Assembly (NCBI GenBank): GCA_026713205.1
Contig: JAPOOY010000153.1
Span: 1-6,290 of the forward strand
Source: Bdellovibrionales bacterium
GTDB lineage: Bacteria; Bdellovibrionota; Bdellovibrionia; Bdellovibrionales; UBA1609
Reading direction: 5' to 3'
Length of the DNA stretch: 6,290 bases
The first letter of the stretch is position 1. Each line of letters begins with the position of its first letter. The notes under the pieces were generated by a model. That model saw only the letters and a program-made list of their open reading frames with translations. It was not told the origin of the DNA and did no database searches. The position numbers and the translations under genes were made by a program. This document shows positions 1-4,523 of the stretch, in pieces.

Positions 1-136
1 CCCATACCACGCCCAGCCCCTCAGCCATCGTTTCCGCTTTAAAAGATTCACTGGCGGTATAGGTGGCCAACTCAGAGGAGTTTGTAAAATTAAGTGGTAG
101 AAAAAATAAAGGGAATATCGCAAAAAACAATTTCAT
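1..136 (-). CDS. Exported protein of unknown function, N-terminal fragment
   Basis: The gene runs off the left edge; 45 codons are visible, starting MKLFFAIFPLFFLPLNF. One Lys followed by a 15-residue run of hydrophobic residues looks like a Sec signal peptide, with the mature part beginning near the Asn-Ser-Ser-Glu stretch (residues 19-22). The start is supported by an AGAGGA Shine-Dalgarno (145-150, minus strand) 8 nt upstream of the ATG, lying inside the end of the batD-like gene. The gap from the batD stop is only 2 nt, so the two are very probably cotranscribed and translationally coupled. In aerotolerance (bat) operons the gene after batD is often batE or a TPR protein, but the visible residues show no TPR or SH3 motif, so I do not name it. 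Reading frame and start are solid; function is unknown. Confidence 0.7.
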   Translation of the reverse strand, partial: MKLFFAIFPLFFLPLNFTNSSELATYTASESFKAETMAEGLGVVW

Positions 137-138
137 TC

Positions 139-1956
139 TCAATTTCCTCTTGAGGTGTTTGAAAGAGAGCTGACTATTTTTCTTAAAAGGTTGTAAGTTC
201 TTTTCACAAGGGGTTGGATTTGTTTTTTAACAGAGGAGTCTCCTTTAGGAGCAAAACTGAAAGCTTCAAGCTCCTGAATGAGTATTGTCAAAGGCTCTGC
301 AAATTTTCTATGCAGGCTGGGAGGCAGAGCTTGAAGCATTTTTTCCCATTCCTGGGAGGTCTCCCTGTCCTGAGTTATTTGGGAAACTGTTTGGTAAATT
401 AAATTGATTAATGCCACAGCCGTTTTTTCTGTATGCTTTTGGTCTGCAAGCTCCTGGATTTTTTTGAATTGTATTTCCAGGTCTTCTTCAAGGGATATTT
501 TGATTTGGTTTCTCCGGCGAATAGAATAAAGAGAGACAAAAGCCAGTATAAAGGCGGCATAAAAAATAATCCAAAATTTCAGTAGGATTTTTTGATTAAA
601 AACAAAGAGGGGGTTTTTGCTTAGAAAATTCCACTGGGGCTGTTCAGGCTCTTTTGAGTCCTTGCCAAAGAACGATAGATTTTCTGACAATTCTTTCCCT
701 TCTCCCTTTGTTACATCAAAGGAGAAGGAAGGAATTTGATGGAAGCGATATTTTTCTGACTTGGGATGGAAGGTTGTCAGGGAGAAGGAGGGGATTGTAA
801 CAATGCCTGTACTTTGTGGGATAATGAGGAACTCAAATTCTTTCCAGCTTTTTTCAACGGTGAATTCTGATTTTTCGGCGGGAGGATAGATTTTTACGGA
901 GGAAGGGAAAGGAATCTTAGGGGTTTGAATTGTACGGACCTGTCCCGTACCTTCAAAACGCAATTTGTAAGATAGAGGTTTGCCCGTTTGTGTTTGTTTT
1001 TCGCTGAGGGAGGCTTTTATTTTGAAATCTCCCACGGCCCCTGAAAAATTCCTTTGCCCTTCTGAAGGCAAAGGTTTCACAGAGAATCGGCGCGGAGTTG
1101 TGGACTTCTTACCTCCTCCTGAGAAGCTGAATAAATCCAAAAATCGTATTGTATAGGTATCAATTTCCAATTCTCCCGTTTCTACGGGAAACAAAGCAAA
1201 AGAATGCAAAAGTTCTTTTTTGTAAAGAACACCGTCTATTACCTCAGTTCCCAGAAAAACGGCGTTTGTTCCTGGAGCCACCAACTCTTTTCTCCAAAAA
1301 CCCTTCAATGTGGGTATTCTTTCAATCTGGTAATTGATCTTTTCCACGCTGGAAAAGGCCACCCAATCTGCCAAAACCATTTCTCCAACATAGGCGCTCG
1401 GTTTGTCCAAAAAGAGTTTGAATTTTACACGAGCCTTCTTTCCCTTTTGAAAGGGGGTCGGGAACAGATTTTTAAATCCGTGTGAAAAAGGAGAGAGAGA
1501 AAAGGGTTGAGAAGGAGCGGAGGGGCCCACAGGGGGGGTGACTTGAATAAAAATTTCCTTTGTCTTAAAGGCCTTGCCATCCACTTTCACATCAAAGGAG
1601 TCCAACCTGAGCCGCCCCTGAGTCTTGGGCTGTAATTTGTAATTTCTTGTTAGAAAGCTTTTTCGGGTCATTTTTCCATTGATAAAAGAGATGGATTCCT
1701 GTGTGCCGGACCATTTTTCCAAGACATTAAAATCTCTCAGTTCAGATAAATTTGGAAAAATAAGAGCTTTCGGTTTTTTAGTTTGAGTCTCCACTTGAAT
1801 TGTAAATGTCAGAGCTTCATTCAAAGCCACCTCTTGTCTGTCCACAAAGGCGGATATTTGAGAGACAGCTCTTGTTTGAAATGAGAAAATGAACAGGACA
1901 GAGAGCCATACAGTTCCCCGTTTTCTGATTGAATGTTTAAAAAAATCCAGTTTCAT
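139..1956 (-). CDS. batD: BatD-like protein (aerotolerance/oxygen-tolerance family)
   Basis: This complete 605-aa protein has the BatD layout. A basic N-terminus (RKR, 11-13) and hydrophobic stretch 15-28 form a signal peptide, probably cleaved near 30-33. A long beta-rich periplasmic part follows and opens with the typical BatD phrase AFVDRQEVALNEALTFTIQV (36-55). Further Ig-like strands follow, such as KPSAYVGEMV (185-194) and KQTQTGKPLSYKLRFEGTG (320-338). One membrane helix lies at about 457-479, followed by RRR and a helical cytoplasmic tail of about 125 residues. The length fits the family. Bat proteins are thought to form envelope complexes with VWA-domain partners BatA/BatB; the molecular role of BatD is not settled. 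The ATG is preceded by AAGGA (1965-1969, minus strand) at 8 nt. Unusually, no moxR, DUF58, batA or batB lies directly upstream; a 725-nt repeat-bearing gap does. The family call rests on motif memory, without a search. Confidence 0.8.
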   Translation of the reverse strand: MKLDFFKHSIRKRGTVWLSVLFIFSFQTRAVSQISAFVDRQEVALNEALTFTIQVETQTKKPKALIFPNLSELRDFNVLEKWSGTQESISFINGKMTRKSFLTRNYKLQPKTQGRLRLDSFDVKVDGKAFKTKEIFIQVTPPVGPSAPSQPFSLSPFSHGFKNLFPTPFQKGKKARVKFKLFLDKPSAYVGEMVLADWVAFSSVEKINYQIERIPTLKGFWRKELVAPGTNAVFLGTEVIDGVLYKKELLHSFALFPVETGELEIDTYTIRFLDLFSFSGGGKKSTTPRRFSVKPLPSEGQRNFSGAVGDFKIKASLSEKQTQTGKPLSYKLRFEGTGQVRTIQTPKIPFPSSVKIYPPAEKSEFTVEKSWKEFEFLIIPQSTGIVTIPSFSLTTFHPKSEKYRFHQIPSFSFDVTKGEGKELSENLSFFGKDSKEPEQPQWNFLSKNPLFVFNQKILLKFWIIFYAAFILAFVSLYSIRRRNQIKISLEEDLEIQFKKIQELADQKHTEKTAVALINLIYQTVSQITQDRETSQEWEKMLQALPPSLHRKFAEPLTILIQELEAFSFAPKGDSSVKKQIQPLVKRTYNLLRKIVSSLSNTSRGN

Positions 1957-2071
1957 TAAATTGTTCCTTTTCCAAAAAAATTAAAATCAAATTGTTTTCT
2001 TCAAATATACTTCTTCTTTTAAAACAAAAAATCAAGAAACTTTGGAGTTTTGAGAGCCGCGGCCAAAGATG

Positions 2072-2176
2072 TTATACCAATCGTGTTTGAATTTTTGACC
2101 CTTAGATTCTGTTATAAAGGGTGTAAGTATTTTTATCTTATGAAGAATCTGAAAATTTCAAACTGGAGGAGTATAA
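2072..2176. repeat. Palindromic repeat element, compact copy (105 bp)
   Basis: The ends are imperfect inverted repeats of 20 nt. The left end (2072-2091) is TTATAC, seven variable bases, GTTTGAA. The right end (2157-2176) is the reverse complement of the same pattern, TTCAAAC, seven bases, GTATAA. The interior carries CTGTTATAAAGGG (2109-2121), shared with the second copy. Similarity to that copy stops at the same terminal bases on both sides, which defines the boundaries. The flanking dinucleotides are TG (2070-2071) and TG (2177-2178), a possible 2-bp target duplication that could be chance. No transposase is present, so if mobile it is a MITE-like element moved in trans. Family unrecognised. 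Confidence 0.65.
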
Positions 2177-2208
2177 TGATCCTGTGAAAATTTAAACCGA
2201 AGTGGCGT

Positions 2209-2324
2209 AGCCAGCCCTTTAGCCAGTAAAAGAGGTTTTCCAGATTAACTTGGCTTTCAAAAATACAAGTGTTTTCGTAGTATTATAAGAGATAAAGAGG
2301 CGCCGGTTCACCTCTTGGCTGGCT
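2209..2324 (+). other. Possible structured RNA segment between the two repeat elements
   Basis: AGCCAGCC (2209-2216) can pair perfectly with GGCTGGCT (2317-2324). Immediately inside, CCTCTT (2311-2316) can pair either with AAGAGG at 2295-2300, giving a local hairpin with a 10-nt loop, or with AAGAGG at 2230-2235, extending the long-range stem. The two pairings exclude each other. No known RNA family is recognised, and no promoter or U-run terminator frames it. It may be leader RNA of the sensor transcript or chance. Confidence 0.25.
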
Positions 2325-2380
2325 TAAGTTTTATGGAACAGTTTTTTTTAAAAGTGTTTCGCTCCTGTCTGGTTTGAGGT

Positions 2381-2651
2381 TTATACGAATCATGTTTGAA
2401 ATTTTCCGGTTTTTATTTAAGAGACATAAGCCCTTTATAACAGACTATAGAGGTCAAAAATGAGCGCGAATTTGACACAAGCGCAGCTGAAAGTCGCATT
2501 AAAGCAAAACGCAATGTTGGACGCCCCCGTCTCTGGAGGGACAAGCTGAAAGTCGCGCTAAGGCAAAACGCAGGGCTGAATGGGCTGTTATAAAGGGTGT
2601 AAGTATTTTTTCTTATGAAGAACCGGAAAATTTCAAGCCGGAGGAGCATAA
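2381..2651. repeat. Palindromic repeat element, long copy (271 bp) with internal insert
   Basis: This is the same family as 2072-2176. The left end (2381-2400) is TTATAC, seven bases, GTTTGAA; the right end (2632-2651) is TTCAAGC, seven bases, GCATAA. The arms are longer here: TTGAAATTTTCCGGT (2396-2410) is the exact reverse complement of 2622-2636, and CCCTTTATAACAG (2431-2443) is the exact reverse complement of 2585-2597. The reverse complement of 2381-2462 aligns along nearly its whole length with 2090-2176, so the left half is an inverted unit and the right half a direct one. Between them lies a more G+C-rich core (about 2463-2584) missing from the compact copy. The flanks read GT (2379-2380) and GT (2652-2653). 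The right end supplies the GGAGGAG Shine-Dalgarno just before the sensor leader. Confidence 0.7.
2485..2572 (+). repeat. 29-nt direct repeat, two units with 59-nt period
   Basis: Units at 2485-2513 and 2544-2572 both begin AGCTGAAAGTCGC and end GCAAAACGCA. They differ at only three positions, all transitions. The 30 nt between them include a small hairpin, GTCTC/GGGAC (2529-2533 with 2538-2542), with a TGGA loop. Both units lie in the core of the long palindromic element. The three changes are two silent and one Lys/Arg change if both units are read in the LKVAL(K/R)QNA frame. The 59-nt period puts the two units in different frames, however, so there is no continuous protein. Confidence 0.7.
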
Positions 2652-2681
2652 GTGTATTGTTATTTAAAAAAGGATTTTTGA
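2640..2681 (+). CDS. Nine-codon leader ORF abutting the sensor start
   Basis: A strong GGAGGAG Shine-Dalgarno (2640-2646), contributed by the right end of the palindromic element, lies 5 nt before GTG (2652-2654). The ORF encodes MYCYLKKDF and ends with TGA (2679-2681), directly adjacent to the TTG start of the sensor and in the same frame. Ribosomes finishing the leader would be placed on the weak TTG, a usual arrangement for translational coupling. Alternatively, GTG may once have been the sensor's own start, now cut off by the TGA. No amino-acid bias suggests classical attenuation. Confidence 0.35.
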
Positions 2682-3788
2682 TTGAAACAGGCTAAGGATT
2701 TAAATCAAATCTCTTCAGGGAAAGAGCAGGATAAAAACTCTAAAATTTTCAATGAAAGAAATGCACGACTGTACAGGGCGTTGCAGATCCTTTGCCGATT
2801 TTCCAAACCGGAGGATTTATTTGAACTTCAAAAGAAAGATTTTCTGAAGCTCTGTGAGGTTTCCCAAATCTATTGGAATCTCAAAGGTCCTCTTTTTCAA
2901 AACAATTCAGCTTTAATAAATGCGGGAGAAAGGGGTGATCATGATACTTTGGATAGTTTTGTTTTGAAGGCTTCCCCGTTTTCAGAGGGGAAAGGGGATT
3001 TTTCCCGGAAGATGCATTTTTCAGATTATGTGCCTGCATCCCATCGTTTTAAAAGAGATTTAACCTGTAAGGGGCGTGAATATGGTCAATTGATTTTTGT
3101 TTCTTCCGGAAAGATATCAGGGACTCAAAAAAGCTTTTTAAGACGAATTGGTGACATGGTTTCCTCTGCTCTTTATTTTATGGAGGGCACAAAGCAGTTG
3201 GAAACTTCAAAAGATCAATGGGACCTTGTCTTTGATTCTTTTTATAGAGCGCTTTGTATTACAGATGAAAAATTTCAAATGCTCCGAACCAATAAAGCCT
3301 TTCGTCAATTAACAGGAAGAAGAAAAACGGAAATAGCCGGTAAGAATGTTTTTTCCGTGTTTCCCATTCCTGTGAAACCGCCTTCTTCTTTAGGGAAAGA
3401 GGAGACATGGGTGGCTAATAGTCCATTAGGGGCTTCGCCAATGAATCTGGAATTTTCCATAAAGACGGTATTCCTTACAAGTGAAAGATTGAAGATTCAT
3501 CTTTTGTTAGTTAAGGATATTACGGAGGAAATTAAAATGGAGAGAGAAATTTCCAACCAGGCTCAGTCAAGGGAGTTGGGTTTAATAAAAAGCAGTATGG
3601 CTCATGAATTGAATAATCCCATTGCAGGAATAAAAGCTCTTCTCACTGTTATTGAAAACGGGTTGATTGATACCAAGGAGAAACATTTTTTAGGGGATAT
3701 GCATTCTGCTGTTAATCGGTGTCAGGACATTGTATCCCGTCTTCTCTCCGCTGCATCCCGTAAATCAGTGGCTGAAAACAGCCGGTAA
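2682..3788 (+). CDS. Sensor protein with GAF-like, PAS-like and DHp domains, lacking the kinase catalytic domain
   Basis: This 368-aa protein has no membrane segment and is probably cytoplasmic. Residues about 30-165 resemble a GAF-type sensor, with EYGQLIFVSSG at 133-143. Residues about 178-285 resemble a PAS domain (DSFYRALCITDEKFQMLRTN, 185-204) joined by a coiled coil (283-298) to a HisKA-type DHp hairpin. The H-box is MAHELNNPIAGI (306-317) with phospho-acceptor H308, and E309-x-x-N312 matches the motif used by HisKA proteins for phosphatase activity. Helix 2 ends near 358 and the protein stops ten residues later. No N, G1, F or G2 boxes follow in any frame up to the next gene. The TTG start is the first codon after an in-frame TGA and has AAGGA (2670-2674) 7 nt upstream; no in-frame ATG occurs before residue 111. 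The likely partner is the NtrC-type regulator at 4524. It may be a phosphatase, a phosphotransfer protein or a truncated kinase. Confidence 0.8.
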   Translation: MKQAKDLNQISSGKEQDKNSKIFNERNARLYRALQILCRFSKPEDLFELQKKDFLKLCEVSQIYWNLKGPLFQNNSALINAGERGDHDTLDSFVLKASPFSEGKGDFSRKMHFSDYVPASHRFKRDLTCKGREYGQLIFVSSGKISGTQKSFLRRIGDMVSSALYFMEGTKQLETSKDQWDLVFDSFYRALCITDEKFQMLRTNKAFRQLTGRRKTEIAGKNVFSVFPIPVKPPSSLGKEETWVANSPLGASPMNLEFSIKTVFLTSERLKIHLLLVKDITEEIKMEREISNQAQSRELGLIKSSMAHELNNPIAGIKALLTVIENGLIDTKEKHFLGDMHSAVNRCQDIVSRLLSAASRKSVAENSR

Positions 3789-3838
3789 TATATTCATCCG
3801 GTTTTCCCTTTGTTTTATACTGGTTAATAATCATCAAA

Positions 3839-3863
3839 AAAAGTATTTACAAAAGTATTTACA
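3839..3863 (+). promoter_or_regulatory. 12-bp tandem repeat, likely operator of the toxin-antitoxin operon
   Basis: AAAAGTATTTACA occurs at 3839-3851 and again at 3851-3863, two exact units with a 12-bp period (slightly over one helical turn). The first covers the -35 hexamer and the second fills the -35/-10 spacer. Autorepression by the RHH antitoxin, alone or with the toxin, is the rule in BrnTA-type systems, and RHH proteins bind short repeats side by side. The operator role is inferred from position and repetition. Confidence 0.55.
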
Positions 3864-3874
3864 TTTGATACAAT
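3846..3874 (+). promoter_or_regulatory. Sigma-70-type promoter of the toxin-antitoxin operon
   Basis: A -35 box TTTACA (3846-3851) and a -10 box TACAAT (3869-3874) are separated by exactly 17 nt, each one mismatch from consensus. Transcription would start near 3881-3882, only 1-2 nt before the toxin GTG, implying a leaderless or nearly leaderless message. A second TTTACA at 3858-3863 is too close to the -10 to serve. Confidence 0.6.
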
Positions 3875-3882
3875 GAAGGGGA

Positions 3883-4191
3883 GTGAAATTTGAAGGTTTT
3901 AATTGGGACAAGGGCAACAGCGACAAATGTACAAAGCATGGGCTTAGAAGAGAAGATATTGAAAGTTTTTTTCTTCAAGAGGAAATTTATGTTGCGCCTG
4001 ATTTAAAGCATTCTTCTGAGGAAGAGCGGTTCTTAGCCATTGGAAAGGGACCAAAAAAAATGATCGTGGTGGCATTTACTTTTAGAAACAGAAGAGGGAA
4101 AAGAACTATCAGGCCCATAAGCGCGCGTTTTATGAATAAAAAGGAGGTGCAAAGATATGAAGAAACATTTAAAAAGAATAAAGACAAATAA
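3883..4191 (+). CDS. brnT: BrnT-family ribonuclease toxin
   Basis: This 102-aa protein follows the BrnT pattern. An N-terminal F-x-W-D-x-x-K block (6-12, here FNWDKGN) is followed by KHGLRREDIESFF (18-30), then RFLAIGK (49-55). A core strand IVVAFTFR (61-68) leads into the basic RTIRPISARFMNKKEVQRYEE region (74-94), where R77 and R82 match family-conserved arginines. BrnT toxins have a RelE-like fold and stop translation by RNA cleavage; the partner antitoxin binds and neutralises them. GTG at 3883 is the only usable start: the codon three positions upstream is a stop (3874-3876) and the next Met is residue 60. AAGGGGA (3876-3882) abuts the GTG, too close for normal Shine-Dalgarno use, which agrees with the predicted leaderless start. 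The 3' end overlaps the antitoxin by 35 nt. Confidence 0.85.
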   Translation: MKFEGFNWDKGNSDKCTKHGLRREDIESFFLQEEIYVAPDLKHSSEEERFLAIGKGPKKMIVVAFTFRNRRGKRTIRPISARFMNKKEVQRYEETFKKNKDK

Positions 4192-4399
4192 GACGGCGGA
4201 AAAAATTTTAAGTAAGGATTTGTCTGATTATATCCATTCTGGAAATTTTAAGAAAACTCATTTTGAATTTTATCCAAAAAATCAAACTGTTACAATCAGA
4301 ATGTCAGAGTCATTGGTGAAAGCGTTAAAAAACCGAGCTAAAACCAAAGGCATCCATTATCAAAAATTCATCAGACAAGCTTTAGAAAAAGCCCTTTAA
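4157..4399 (+). CDS. CopG/BrnA-type ribbon-helix-helix antitoxin
   Basis: This 80-aa partner of the BrnT-type toxin has a basic N-terminus and then DLSDYIHSGNF (21-31), a toxin-facing segment typical of CopG-type antitoxins. The C-terminal ribbon-helix-helix has strand TVTIRM (44-49), helix 1 SESLVKALKNRAKTKG (50-65) and helix 2 HYQKFIRQALEKAL (67-80). The phrase KGIHYQKFIRQAL is characteristic of the CopG antitoxins paired with BrnT. It should neutralise the toxin and repress the operon through the tandem repeat at 3839-3863. The ATG has a near-perfect AAGGAGGT (4141-4148) at 8 nt, located inside the toxin gene. This contrasts with the toxin's lack of a spaced ribosome site and would favour antitoxin production. 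The 35-nt overlap is longer than usual. Whether it belongs to BrnA proper or to the sister CopG_antitoxin family cannot be decided by eye. Confidence 0.82.
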   Translation: MKKHLKRIKTNKTAEKILSKDLSDYIHSGNFKKTHFEFYPKNQTVTIRMSESLVKALKNRAKTKGIHYQKFIRQALEKAL

Positions 4400-4400
4400 A

Positions 4401-4412
4401 ATCCGATCGGAT
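4401..4412. promoter_or_regulatory. Perfect 12-bp palindrome ATCCGATCGGAT
   Basis: This fully symmetric 12-bp site lies 1 nt after the antitoxin stop. It is not followed by a T-run and has no loop, so it is a poor terminator. It could be a dimer-binding site for regulation of the downstream response regulator, or chance. Confidence 0.3.
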
Positions 4413-4423
4413 ACTCTACTTTG

Positions 4424-4437
4424 TTTCTTATAAGAAA
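4424..4437. promoter_or_regulatory. Perfect 14-bp palindrome TTTCTTATAAGAAA
   Basis: This perfectly symmetric A/T-rich site lies in the 124-nt gap between the antitoxin and the NtrC-type regulator, 11 nt after the other palindrome and about 87 nt before the regulator start. Its position suits an operator or an upstream activator site, possibly for autoregulation by the downstream Fis-type HTH protein. This is inferred from symmetry and location only. Confidence 0.3.
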
Positions 4438-4523
4438 TTCAAATTCCCTGTAAAATACAAATTTTCGTCTAGTTTTTTAACTCAACCCTCACAAACCTTT
4501 CTATATCCTGTATTCTGTAAGGT

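Larger units (their letters stand above)
1957..2681. other. Repeat-bearing intergenic region between divergent genes
   Basis: These 725 nt separate the minus-strand batD-like gene from the plus-strand sensor gene and contain no convincing protein gene. From left to right: an A/T-rich batD leader (1957-2040), an 8-bp palindrome GCCGCGGC (2056-2063), a compact palindromic element (2072-2176), a stretch with RNA-folding potential (2177-2380), and a longer element of the same family (2381-2651). A nine-codon leader ORF then leads into the sensor start. A 78-codon minus-strand frame at 2413-2649 lies almost wholly inside the long element and looks like a by-product of it. Confidence 0.75.

Noticed and set aside
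214..1485. Plus-strand frames of 62-93 codons opposite the batD-like gene
   Set aside because: They are antisense to a well-supported complete coding sequence, with no ribosome sites and no recognisable motifs.
1990..2035. batD promoter TTGATT / TATATT on the minus strand
   Set aside because: The two boxes are 20 nt apart, outside the usable range, and the region is so A/T-rich that such matches are expected.
2201..2330. tRNA- or known-riboswitch-like region
   Set aside because: GGTTCAC resembles a T-loop, but no acceptor stem, anticodon arm or CCA-proximal pairing can be drawn, and no riboswitch core is recognised.
2460..2549. Short plus-strand ORF starting MSANLTQAQ
   Set aside because: It is 29 codons inside the repeat core, has no Shine-Dalgarno, and the duplicated unit falls in another frame; at best it is a coding remnant.
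2485..2572. Minimal CRISPR array (29-nt repeats, 30-nt spacer)
   Set aside because: Only two units exist with three mismatches, the spacer contains a hairpin, there are no cas genes, and the units sit inside a palindromic element. The CRISPR-like dimensions are probably coincidental.
2413..2649. 78-codon minus-strand frame in the intergenic region
   Set aside because: It lies almost entirely within the palindromic element, its start comes from the reverse complement of the GGAGGAGCAT end, it has no ribosome site, and its composition looks random.
3783..3815. Terminator after the sensor gene (CCGG...CCGG followed by T-rich sequence)
   Set aside because: The stem is only 4-5 bp with a 12-nt loop and the T-run is interrupted, so it is not a credible intrinsic terminator.
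3987..4187. 66-codon minus-strand frame opposite the toxin
   Set aside because: It is antisense to the BrnT-type gene and shows only the hydrophobic bias expected from the complement of a lysine-rich sequence.
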